From NCBI RefSeq assembly GCF_042453785.1, contig NC_091669.1, positions 32,319,001-32,383,000 of the forward strand: DNA of 64,000 bases. Direction: 5' to 3'. The DNA is from Malus domestica. Taxonomy: Eukaryota; Streptophyta; Magnoliopsida; Rosales; Rosaceae. A program made the position numbers and the translations under genes. Positions 1-21,998 of this stretch are shown here, in pieces (positions within the stretch are counted from its first letter, which is position 1; the number at the start of each line of letters is the position of its first letter). The notes beneath the pieces were generated by a model. The model was not told where the DNA came from. It saw only the letters and a list, made by a program, of their open reading frames with translations, and made no database searches.

Positions 1-11362
<11,362 letters not shown>

Positions 11363-12274
11363 TTTTGATAAGACGGTGGCGGCGGATTGGGAAGAGAAGA
11401 AGGAGAGTTCGTGGAGAGAGTGAGCAGCGAGCGCACGCAGTGGCTTTTGCGTACGGAATAAATAGAGAAGATGCTGAAATGTGATTAAAGCAAAATGAAA
11501 AAGGCAAAAAGGTTTTACAAACTTTTTTTTTATTTAAAAACACTTAATTAATTTTTTTTCTTCTTTTTAAAAAAAAAATCAGCTGATGATTTCATCTCTT
11601 CACAAGGTCGAGAAGATTCAAAAAAGCATTTCAGCAACTCCTGAAATGTAATTAATTTTTTTAATTATAAATACAAAATGTTGTGGTAATGGGTAATGAG
11701 AAGTGTTGCTCTTGCACACTATGTTCAAAACCCGGCTCCCTAATATAACATCTAATCTAGTAACTTTAACGTTTTACAAAAAAAAAAATTGTTTAAAAAT
11801 TCAGTTGACTTATATTGAATTTTTGCGTTTGATGACAGAATCATAATTAAGGTAAAGTTTGTTAACATCTGTTTCTTCACAAATTATCGCCATATTTATT
11901 CATAAATTATCGAAAATCATTTTTTCATAAATTACAGAAAACTGATTCTTCATAATAACATAGTTTTTACTTGGCTGCAGTGCAAAGTAGAATATAATTA
12001 TTTAAAAGTCCAATTATTTTTAAAAAGTATATAATAGAGATTGTACGATAATTGTTTTTAGGTTTGAGAAAATGTGGATAATTTATGAAGAAGTAGTAGC
12101 CGAAAATTTATGAAAAAACAGTCGATGGTGCCATCAAATTTTAACTTAATCACAATATTGTCACAACAATTAAAATTTAATATAATACAATGTTGTCACC
12201 GCTTTCTTGTTTTTTGTCCTTTTTACTAATAAAAGTTCATTAAGTATTTTTTATTAAAATTTTGTTATCTAAGG
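11363..12274. other. UMPS upstream region (5' UTR/promoter) and AT-rich spacer
   Basis: Bases 11363-11450 are the probable UMPS 5' UTR on the minus strand; the overlapping reading frames there are antisense or frame shadows. From about 11520 the DNA is A/T-rich with homopolymer runs. No further gene was seen. Confidence 0.5.
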
Positions 12275-12662
12275 CAGTGTTCTAAAAAACGTCCTAGACG
12301 GCGGGCCGGGCGGCTAGGCGGGCCGGGCGGCTAGGCGGACTAGGCGGTCCTAGGAGTTTTTTATTTATTTATTTTTTATTAATTGCGTGCTTTTTTCTTT
12401 TTTGGTTTCATGGTGGTATACTTATGAAAATGGTGTATCTAATTTGCAAATGATGGATTTACTACAAGTTCATCCAATGCTTATGGAAATAGTGTACCTA
12501 ATTTACATTTTATCATTATTTTATTATCCATACAAGTATAGTTTTTTTTTAGGTGTCAATATGCACTTATTTACAAGATATACAAGAAATTTACCTAAAT
12601 CGGCCTAGGCGCTAGGCCTTAGCCTGCCACCCGACTAGTGCCTAGCGTTTTTAAGAACCTTG
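12275..12662. mobile_element. hAT-type MITE with 8-bp target-site duplication
   Basis: The 388-bp element is flanked by the 8-mer ATCTAAGG at 12267-12274 and 12663-12670. The ends are imperfect inverted repeats: CAGTGTTCTAAAAAACG on the left and, on the other strand, CAAGGTTCTTAAAAACG. Just inside lie GC-rich subterminal repeats (GGGCCGGGCGGCTAGGCGG on the left, GGCGCTAGGCCTTAGCC on the right) around an AT-rich core. The small ORF inside it is not a gene. Confidence 0.85.
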
Positions 12663-12670
12663 ATCTAAGG

Positions 12671-13348
12671 TCCTTTTCATTTAAGAAAGTCGAACATAAA
12701 ACCTCTTATTTGTAAATATAAATGAATACCACTTAATTGCAATGCTAATTACTAATGACTCAACCTTCAATTTATATATATCCCGCCAACTAATAATAAT
12801 CTGCCTTGGATAGTTATTTTTTGGGTCATCAGACAATGTTAGCATATAACAAACATGCTCATGATTTGAGATTTGATTAAAAATTTGTGATGTTTATTTT
12901 CAATAAATATTTCATCACTAAAAACTGGTGTCAGTTTTCACATTGTAACATTGCAGTGTGAAAGTGAGGTGCAAAATAAATAAAAATAAAAATTAATTAA
13001 AACAGAAGAAAGTGAATGTGAGAACAGAACAGAGTGCGCAAAAGAGTAGAGAGAATAGAAAAAGAAAAGAGAGGAAGATATGAGAGCGTTTGCAGACAGA
13101 AGATTGTGGGTGGATCCCGCTGGACCAAAAACCCAAACATAATGAGACAAAGGTCAAGAAAATATCTAAATGTCAATTTACTAAAACACCCTTGAACTTC
13201 ATATTTTCATAAAATCTTCGTCGTTATCCAAATTTCGTTCCGCTTAACGTTCGTGTCGTAGAGTGCTACGAGAAAATCCTAATTTGATAGGTCATTAGTG
13301 TCACGACCCAAAATGTCAACTGAAATCAACATATTCTCCTTTTGGAAC
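12671..13348. other. Intergenic AT-rich sequence
   Basis: No gene was found. Plus-strand purine-rich (GA-rich) sequence at 12990-13090 produces a low-complexity minus-strand ORF that I do not accept. Confidence 0.5.
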
Positions 13349-13547
13349 GTGAAAGCGTGGCCTATCGATGCTTCAAACCTTTGAAATTTGAAGTTAGAGG
13401 TGTCAGGAAAGTTACCACAAGGATAACTGGCTTGTGGCAATCAAGCGTTCATAACGACGTTGTTTTTTTATTATTCGATGTCGGCTCTTCCTATCATTAT
13501 GAAGCAGAATTCACCAAGTATAGAGAATGTGAGCTGAATTTAGACCG
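13349..13547 (+). pseudogene. Fragment of nuclear 25S rRNA sequence, mutated
   Basis: The stretch begins GTGAAAGCGTGGCCTA and contains AAAGTTACCACAAGGATAAC, TGGCTTGTGGCA, AAGCGTTCATA, GATGTCGGCTCTTCCTATCA and AAGCAGAATTCACCAAGT. These are the highly conserved peptidyl-transferase-region words of plant 25S rRNA, in order and on the plus strand. Compared with the known rRNA it has many C-to-T/G-to-A-type substitutions and lacks the segment between CACCAAGT and GAACGTGAGCTG, so it is a decayed relic rather than a working rRNA gene. The ORF translated across it (about 77 aa) is not a protein gene. Confidence 0.85.
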
Positions 13548-15088
13548 GCATTTTGATCATTTTCCATCTTCGTGAATTAAAATACTCTTATTTTTAGGAT
13601 GGGCTGTAACATTATATTTATGCCTCCCCCCCCCCCCCAAAAAAAACAGAAGCCCAAGTCTCTGACGAAGTTTGGGCTAAGTTGGGTTGTCGGCTGTTGG
13701 ATTGTAATTTTGGGAGGTTACCAACCTACAAACTCTTTTTCTTTGGTGCAATCATTTATATAATCTTCATTTGTTTAATTTTTTTTCTTTTGTAAATTCT
13801 AAATTCCCAAATCATATCATCATTTCCTACTCATTGACCCTCTCAAGTTCCTTGTCTCTTAATTCTTCACTTGATTTAGGTGTTCTACAAAATTCCATAA
13901 TTACTCTAATTACTTTTCCATGATTAGCAGTGATTTTGTCATGCTCCAAATCTTAATTATAAAGTAGGTGTACTAATTATTGTCTTGATAAGTACCTATT
14001 ATCATTGTTAGAGGTGAGCATCAAACTGGCCAAACTGCGTACAATGATCAACTTCAAGGGTAATTCATGGTTTGGTTCAATTTCGAGTCTTGAAAATTCA
14101 GAAATCAAAAGGTTCGCAAAATTAAACCAAAACATATAGGTTTGTTAATTGTTCAAAACTGAATGAAATCCCAAACTGGCCAAAACAAATCGAACCACAC
14201 CACCCAATAGTAGTTTGGTTTGGTTCAATTTCACCTTGTAGGTTTTATTAGTTAAAATCTAATCAATCTAAACTACGTTTTATAGCATAAGTCTTAATTT
14301 CAACTTATCATGTTATAGAGTTCAGTACCAATTTTTATGATTAGCTCATTATTAAAAATATATTATTAATTAAAAAAAAGTTCAATAGTTATTTACTTAG
14401 TCCCGAATTGTGTATGAAAATGATTCAAATCAGACTACACACATATGTCATAATACAATTAAAGAAAATAATATATTATTACGTGTCTCTTTAATTATTT
14501 TACGATACGTAGAGTAGTAGCTTGAATACGGGTTAGAAAATTTTCTACTAAACAGGAGCGGATGCTTAAACTGCGATGAAAAATACGAGTTTATCCCTTA
14601 ATGTCTATCTCCCAAGTCCAAATCCAAATTATTCTGGAGTGGTTCTGGCTGTCCACATCAGGGCAAACAGGAAGAATCTCTCTCATTTCTGGGATCAACT
14701 CAGGCTTTCTCTTCCCCCCTCCTCCCACCACTTAAAATAATTGCCTTTTGTTTTCTTGGTAAATGAAAAAATAATCCCAAATTCAACCAAAAGTAAGCAA
14801 CCGACCCCATAACCATACAAACACCCACTCTCCTTCCTCCTCCTCTCAGTCAGTAGTCAGTCTTTCTTTCTTTCTCACATATACATACACACACACACAC
14901 ACACACACACATTGCTGTCTCAGATAGCCCATCTCTCTCTCCAACCCCACATTCATTGGGAAATTCTCTCCCACCCTTCAAGCAAAGCAGCTTTCACTTT
15001 TTTATTGTTCTCTTTTCTTTGGGTCTCTCTCTCTCTCTCTCTTGTTTCTGGGGTTGTGTGCTTTTTAGTCATTGAGATCTGCATCAAG
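13548..15088. other. Intergenic spacer and promoter/5' UTR of the kinase gene
   Basis: Contains a C-homopolymer (about 13626-13638), AT-rich sequence, and from about 14820 a CT-rich leader leading to the kinase ATG at 15089. Gene-free apart from simple repeats. Confidence 0.5.
14887..14910. repeat. (AC)n microsatellite
   Basis: About 12 uninterrupted AC dinucleotides in the probable 5' UTR or proximal promoter of the kinase gene, followed at 15025-15043 by a (CT)n tract. Length polymorphism is likely. Confidence 0.9.
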
Positions 15089-17574
15089 ATGGGTAACTCC
15101 CAAGGCACCTTCACCAACTGCAGAGAGCCACGCAATGCCCTTCCTCCTCCTCTTCCTCTCTACACTTCCTCCTCTGTAGCCACAGATCACCACTACTGTG
15201 ACTACAATGACCACAGAATCAAAACCCTTGTGAAGAAAATGTTGAGGGAGTTTGGCTTGTCCTGTTTTCTCCCACCTCGCCAGAAAAAGAGCAACCAGAA
15301 GACCCCAGTTGATGACGACAGCAACAAGAAGAAGAAGATAAATTTAGAGCACAACAAAGCGTGGCTGCTGGCGGAGTCCGGCGGGTGTGGGGCGGAGTTG
15401 GAAAATGCCGATCCCCATTCGGTTAACTCCTCCTTCAGATTCACCTTCTGCTCTCAGGTGGAGCTGGATTCCATGAACATGAGCTCCTCCGCCGCTGCAA
15501 CGGTTCTAATGGTGAATTTGGGAAATGGGATGTCTGAATCCAAAGCTAAAGAGGTCAAGTGGAGGCGATTTGAGTCGTTGGAGAGGAGCATTTCCCCAAT
15601 GGCTCACACTTTGATCAGATTTAGCTACGGTGAAATTCTTGCTGCCACTCGCAATTTTTCGAAAGGTAATGAAATGGGATTGTTTTGTTTGAATCAAAAT
15701 TTGATCATTTTTTCTGTGTGAAATTTTAATGGAATTTGTTGTTTTGGGCAGGTAGAGTTTTGGGGAGGGGAGCTTTGAGCTGTGTATTTAGGGGCAGAGT
15801 TGGGATTTTCAGAACTGCAGTGGCGATCAAGCGACTGGACAAGGAAGATAAAGAGTCTGCTAAGGCATTTTGTAGAGAGTTGATGATTTCTAGCTCTCTT
15901 CACAACCCAAATGTGACACCTCTTGTGGGGTTTTGCATTGATCCAGAGGAGGGCTTGTTTTTGGTTTACAAGTATGTCTCCGGGGGAAGCTTGGAGCGTC
16001 ATTTGCACGGTGAGTTCTCTTGTTTCGGTCTTTTGAATCGAACTTTGTTTCAAGTTTGGTGAGTTTTGACTGATTTACGACACGCTCATTTGCAGAGAAA
16101 ACGAGGGGAGGTAAGGGCTCTGCATCACTTCCTTGGTTTGTAAGGCACAAAGTTGCCATTGGAATTGCTGAGGCAATTGCGTATCTGCATAATGGAACCG
16201 AACGATGTATTGTTCACAGAGATATCAAACCCTCAAACATTCTCCTTTCGTCCAAGAAAACCGCCAAGGTAAATGGAGAGCAATTTTATGGATCTCATTC
16301 TGGTTTGAATTTAAACTGTTTTCAATGGAATTAGATTTTACTCTATACACTATACAAGTAATTTGATTGATTTATTGCTTGCAGTTATGTGATTTTGGAT
16401 TAGCCACTTGGACTTCCGCACCTTCCGTTCCCTTCCTTTGCAAAACTGTCAAAGGAACATTTGGGTACGATCTTGAGAAAACTTAAACTCCCGTTGCTTG
16501 TGTTCAATTTTTATTCATTGCGCGAATTAAAATGGCATGTGCAGTTACTTGGCTCCTGAGTACTTCCAGCATGGGAAAATATCGGATAAAACCGATGTGT
16601 ATGCTTTTGGGGTGGTCTTGCTGGAATTGATAACCGGAAGGAAGCCAATTGAAGCAAGAAGGCCACAAGGAGAAGAAAACTTGGTTCTCTGGGTAGGTCA
16701 TCTTACTACCTTCCTTTTTTGCCTTTACCTCCTTTTTTAATATTTGATGGTGAATTGATGGGCCCTTGATTGCTTCTCATGCTGGACATAGTTTATTTTC
16801 CTTTAATAGCTTATTCTTCTTTGACACGGCGATATTCTAAACTACTCTGATTTATGGGGAGAGTGATTCAAACTCGGGTGAGTCGCCGCCCCAGGGGGGA
16901 ACACTATTCAGGCCAATTGGCCTAACCCACGTCTCTTTAAAACTTTAGTATGAACTATTTTCAAAACGCTCGTTTATTCAATTCGGCTACTTACTCCATC
17001 GGATAGAAACTTTTCTTAGCAAGGGTTTGTCTACCAACCAAATAACTTTCTGAAAGTCAAATTTCTTGAATCATTCAGTAAACCTTCCGTATGGTGTTTC
17101 AATGGAAGTCATCAAAACTTCTCGTTTAAAATATGAAAAATGTTTGTGGTGTACGATAGATTTTGGAATTGGTTGCTATAAGTTATAGCTCACAAATGTG
17201 CCACTTCCATTTTTCATCAGGCAAAGCCCCTCTTGTGTAAAGGGAGAGGAGCTATCGAGGAGCTGCTTGATCCACGAATAAAATGCACTTCGAGAAATTC
17301 AAATCAAATAGCACGGATGATTGAAGCTGCAGCTGCCTGCGTAACGAGTGAAGAATCCCGGAGGCCAAGCATTTGTGAGATAATGGCAATACTGAAAGGC
17401 GAAGAAGAACCTAGCGTCTCCAAGAGGAAGAGGCCTAGTTTTCTGGGGAATGGATTGTCGATTGATTGTTATTCTCAATTACAACAAACGAATAGCGAGA
17501 TGAAGAGTCACCTGGCTTTGGCTATGTTAGGAGTTTCCGAGTTTGAAGATGATGATCATCTTTACGGGCGTTGA
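15089..17574 (+). CDS. Receptor-like cytoplasmic kinase (Ser/Thr), 529 aa, six exons
   Basis: Exons: 15089-15665, 15752-16009, 16096-16268, 16385-16464, 16545-16692 and 17221-17574; all introns are GT-AG and the total is 529 residues plus stop. The start is the first ATG after a CT-rich leader and gives MGNSQG, which fits an N-myristoylation signal, with Cys at position 11, so membrane anchoring is plausible. No signal peptide or transmembrane segment was seen. The N-terminal ~175 residues are low-complexity and variable. The kinase domain starts [16 protein letters not shown] and carries the glycine loop [14 protein letters not shown] (Lys 219), the catalytic HRDIKPSN (Asp 321), DFG (339-341), YLAPEYF and [18 protein letters not shown]. 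The catalytic residues are intact and the RD type suggests activation-loop control. The tail after the domain has a basic KRKRP patch. The exact RLCK subfamily is not assigned. Confidence 0.93.
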
Positions 17575-19546
17575 TTCGTTGCAGATAAATTATCTTGATT
17601 TTTCGGTTCTTAGATTTGTTGTTGTTTGTTTGAAGTTTGAACAGAGTGGTTTGCTAGAAGTGAGTACTGAGCGTAGATATTGTAGATAGGAATAGGAGTC
17701 TGATGTGTATATCTTCCATGTACCTGTCCCTATTTAGCTATTCTAACCGGGAAAATTGTAACACATTTTGTTTTAGTTTAAAGTTCTCGTTTGATTACCA
17801 TTTAATACTACGATCTAGATCTAACGGTGTTTCTCTCCGTTTTGAAGTGAGAGGTATCAAGTTCGAAATTCGTGAACGGAAAGTTCAATATTAATTTATT
17901 TCCTCACCTGTTATTGTATATCTGTAAAAAATAAATAAGTTCTTGCTCCATTAAGCGTATGAATTTGTAATGCTTTCTCACATTGGGATAAGGACAACAC
18001 TTGCTGGCAGCTCATGTTTGCTAGAGAGATTTCGTAAGAAAATTTTCCCACATTAAACAAGATTAGTTTCAGTTTTCAATACCAAAAAGGCAAAAACTGA
18101 AATCTTGTTTAGTAATTACTTTTAGTTTTCAGTAAAAAGACAAAAACTAAAATTTTGTTTTATAATAACTTTTAGTTTTCAGTCTTCAATAACAAGAACG
18201 AAAAACTTTGGTAACTACTTTCAGTTTTTAGTTTTCAATAACAAAAATTGAAAAAGCCTTAAGTTTTTACATTTTTATTTTTAGTTTTCATTTTTTTTAA
18301 ACAAACAAGATTTCAGTTTTCAATTTAAAAAAAAAATGAAAAATGAAAACCAAAACTGAAAACGAATAGTTATCAAACGGCCCCTAAGATTTTCATTAGA
18401 CAATGGCTAGTTCCCAAAAACTTGAGTTGTTATGCAATTAGGCAACAATGTATATCAAGTTTACATCATTTCTCACTTACAGCCCCATCGTGCACCATTT
18501 AAATCTACAAATAAGTAAAATATAGACGGATGACTGAACTCAAAATCTCACTTACAAAAGAAGTAATAATAACTTATTAGACAACTACTAAGCCTCGAAA
18601 CTCAAAGAGTTCAAACTTTTAAGATAAATTGTTGTTTAACATGGTATCATAAACCTGGTCAGTTTCAAAGCGATCCAGACGTTTGATGGTTATTAGCTGG
18701 AACATACATGCATTTGAAATAGCATGAATTCAAGTATTTTTGGTTATGGAATTGATAAATAGGATACGGCCATGGGGACACTGTTTTCTGGTTACAATGT
18801 CACATCAAATGTGATTTAATTTTTTTTTTTTGGAAGATCAAATGTGATTTTATTGGCCAATTGGCAGATTTTGCAAAACATTGCCAATCCAGGTAACATT
18901 ATCCAAATATTAAAAAAAGAAAAAGAAAAAAAGAAGGTCCATGCAGATGTGTAGGTACATTCACCACCTATACATTTTTCTGCACAATTAATTGAATTTG
19001 GGGTGACATACCAACTACTCCATACATATATTTTATCTAATTTTATTCTAATTAAAAAGAATGATCATTTTTTGACATTTAGTTGCAGAAATGATCAAGT
19101 ATCGTTATTCATCGTTATGTGGTCATTATATGATAAAATATGCCGTCATTATTATTATAAAATATTATCTCTACAAATAATCATTCTTGCTAATTGTCCC
19201 TTATTTTTTCATTAAAACTCTGTTACCAAATCTGTGTCTATTTGAAATGTATCAAATTATATAATATATGTGTTGTGCGTGTAAGGTTGATTTATAGTTT
19301 AAATAATTAAGAGCATTCACTTCTGATCGTTGAGGTGACATGTTCTCGAATGGACACAGAAGCAAGATATCATTTGGCATGGTATGGGATATTAAGAAGT
19401 TTACAGTTTAACTACCATATTAATTCAAATGAACCTTAACAATCAATGCACGTCTTGTCTCATAAGGGCATGGAATGAGTCACATAAACACACAAGACAT
19501 TAAAGAGAATGGGATAAACAAATTAATAAATTGAAGAGAAACGCCA
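17575..19546. other. Intergenic spacer with a repeat-rich hairpin-forming block
   Basis: 17575-17900 is the probable kinase 3' UTR. 18040-18390 consists of repeated TTTTAGTTTTCAGT/ACTGAAAACCAAAAC words in both orientations and ends with ATCAAACGGCCCC, a sequence seen at the ends of plant MITEs; it is probably a decayed MITE. The rest is AT-rich without coding signal. Confidence 0.5.
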
Positions 19547-19804
19547 CTAAAATATTTTGGCAATATCTTTAATTAAACCACGGTTAGCTAGAGCAAAATC
19601 TAAATATTCTTGGTACGAAATGAAGCCATCACCGTCGGTATCAATCTCCGTCATCATAGATTTCACTTCGTCTAGTTTAACGCAGCCTAGGGTTTCCAAT
19701 GCATCTCCTAGCTCAGCTGCAGAGATTTTGCCATCGCCATTCGTGTCAAATCGCTTGAAAATGCGCTCCCGATCAGCCTTTTCTTTAGGATCTTCTTCTG
19801 CCAT
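19547..19804 (-). CDS. Polcalcin-like pollen calcium-binding protein (two EF-hands), 85 aa
   Basis: A single-exon ORF of 85 residues with the size and layout of the polcalcin family, known as pollen allergens. It starts MAEEDPKEKADRERIFKRFD. EF-hand loop 1 is DTNGDGKISAAE and loop 2 is DTDGDGFISYQE, each with the Asp/Asn/Asp-Gly ligands and the final Glu. The C-terminus NRGLIKDIAKIF is the conserved polcalcin ending. Members bind two calcium ions and are expressed in maturing pollen; that expression is known for the family and not shown here. It stands alone, with AT-rich DNA on both sides. Confidence 0.93.
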   Translation of the reverse strand: MAEEDPKEKADRERIFKRFDTNGDGKISAAELGDALETLGCVKLDEVKSMMTEIDTDGDGFISYQEYLDFALANRGLIKDIAKIF

Positions 19805-20431
19805 TGTTTGTATAGTTGATTATAACGTGCTTTCTCTAAGTTGAGTTTTGGTTTGTAAATAGATTAATGAATGCGAGAATGAGGGGTAAAAATATGGTGG
19901 TTTGTGGTAAATGAATGTGTAATTGAAGAAAGGTAAAAAATTAGGTTCTTAAAAGATGGTTTTGCGAAAGCGTAAGATAGTCCGTCAAATTATGGGTTTA
20001 AGAATGAGTCAATGATTGCCTGAAGAAAGAAATTTTCAAAAATTTAACTGCAAAGAAGGAAAATTGAAGTTTTCTAAGACAACTTGTTGTAGAGCTTGTT
20101 GTTCGGACAATACTTTAATCCTTACCATTTGTTTTAATTCTTACAATTTAACGTTGTCTAAGAAAGTTATTACACGTTTCGACCAAAAACAAAAAGAGAA
20201 AATTATTACACGTGTATTTTCTAACTAAAAAAAGGAAAATGTGGACATATGTTCGGTTTGGTTTAGTGGATAATTTTTGGTCAATTTGTAAGGGAATAAT
20301 TTGAACACGTGTTTTAGTGGTTTGTCCCATTTTTCCTAAAAAAAATTAAAGAAAAAGACAGTTGCAATAGTTAGGTGGACAATGTAAGGATGAAGTAGCA
20401 CTGGTGGATGTGTTAACTAGAAGGATAGAGA
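19805..20431. other. Polcalcin upstream region
   Basis: AT-rich upstream sequence of the minus-strand polcalcin gene. No further gene or recognisable element was seen before the MITE at 20432. Confidence 0.4.
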
Positions 20432-20612
20432 TCATATCCTAATCTCTTCCACCAAAGTCATCCAATCAAGTGATCTAGATCTTTAAAATTTGATTTAACG
20501 GCTAAAAGCAATGGTCACTTTTAAAAGTTATAATAATTTTAGTCGTTTGATCAAATTTCAAAAACTTAGATCACTTGATTAAATGACTTTGGTGGGAGAG
20601 ATTATGAGAGTA
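20432..20612. mobile_element. Palindromic MITE
   Basis: The left part (CCTAATCTCTTCCACCAAAG, then CAAGTGATCTAGAT and AAATTTGAT) is repeated inverted on the right (ATCAAATTT, TTAGATCACTTG, CTTTGGTGGGAGAGATTATG). The whole ~180 bp can fold on itself. No unambiguous target-site duplication was identified. Confidence 0.7.
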
Positions 20613-20829
20613 TTTATTTCCCAACTAAAAATGGAAACTTCTGGAAGGAACCACTAAGTGCATTCCACGCGTCAAATTTATGAGAAGAGATGAGATGAAA
20701 TGTTGGGAGAAATTATTAGGTGATAAATTGATTCAAGTCCAACAGTATAAACAACGGACATATGGCCAATTTTCAATGGAAGTACCATAACTGACGTGGT
20801 AATACCGTAATATCTAATAATTTCTATGA

Positions 20830-20981
20830 TGTTAGAGAGATTATACAGTGTGCTAAGAACATGATACATCAAGTTTCATATACAATTAGTTGGAAACTTG
20901 AAAAATTTCAACTAATTGTATTACGATACTTAGTGTACCAGGTATTGTTCCCGATACACTGAAAAATTTCTCCCAATGTTT
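20830..20981. mobile_element. Foldback MITE, same family as the split element at 28382-31332
   Basis: The left arm (GAGAGATTATACAGTGTG, then ATACAATTAGTTGG) pairs with the right arm (CAACTAATTGTAT, then CGATACACTGAAAAATTTCTC). The outer words match those of the element interrupted by the solo LTR further right. Confidence 0.6.
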
Positions 20982-21998
20982 AATGGATAGTGTGATATTC
21001 GGGAGAATTTTTTCAATTGACTGTCATATTAACACATGATGCAGTTATTTCTATGATATAATTGGACGAATAAAACAAATCACATTGTTGACACTTTAAT
21101 ATACTTGAGCTTTATTATGTTAGACTGGCCTGTGTTAGAATGTATTATTAATGTTGTAATTTTTATGCATTGTCATTCATGTTATAACATCTGAATTAAT
21201 AATATCACCCCTTAACGATGCAACACTCGCACTCAAAATTTTCACGATGTTTGAAAGATTGAGTGGCCTAAAATTTCGAAAGTAGGTGCTCTAACAAAGT
21301 AGAATATGCTGTCAAGTACTATAGCTTGGTTGGCTGAAAGGACTTGTTTCTGACAAAATTCGGTTCCAAGTCCCACCAGAGCTTGAGATTGGAAGTTCAG
21401 CAATAATAGGGAATCAAGCTGCCTAACAAAAAGATTCCACAATCAAGGAAATAAATAAGATGGAAAGCAAACATACAAGTAATTTGCAAGAAAATAGCCT
21501 CCTACATTTTGAAGACGGTAACACCACGTGACAATGCAACCGGGGTGCTATGAGTCCACAAAATCCACACGTGTGCTTGATCAAAACCTATCATTAGTCC
21601 CCGACTGTTGTACATGGTCACTTTAAAACTAGAACTGATAATTTACCCGATACAAAGCTGTATGGTAAGTTAAAAGGAAGAAAGCCGAAAATGAGTGGAA
21701 AAATAAACGACGAAAATATTTGGATCAGAGATACGAAAAACGCAAAAGAAAACACTATTAATGTCGTACCTCAGAACGAATGTTGATTGAATTATAGTGA
21801 TGTGGTGTTATACAATCAACTTCTTATTTTGTTGAACCAATTAACTTGGCTACAAATGGCTGAGGTCTATCTCACAACAGCACGAACTGGCTACGACACT
21901 TTATCTGAAGTTCACTTTCAGCTGGTTTCAGTGTTGCGACCATTATGACATACAGGGAGGGTACCCTAGGAGGTAGTTACATATTTACGTCGAAAACC
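20982..21998. other. Intergenic, includes fructokinase 3' UTR
   Basis: No gene that I can support. The stretch next to 21999 is probably 3' UTR of the minus-strand fructokinase gene. A short minus-strand ORF at 21242-21442 has no recognisable domain. Confidence 0.4.

Noticed and set aside
12938-13150. 70-aa minus-strand ORF
   Set aside because: Derived from low-complexity GA-rich DNA, with no domain and no splice context.
13342-13575. 77-aa plus-strand ORF
   Set aside because: It is a translation of a decayed 25S rRNA fragment.
14912-15088. N-terminal extension of the kinase ORF (59 more residues)
   Set aside because: It begins at TTG in a CT-rich leader; the first ATG at 15089 gives a myristoylation-type start.
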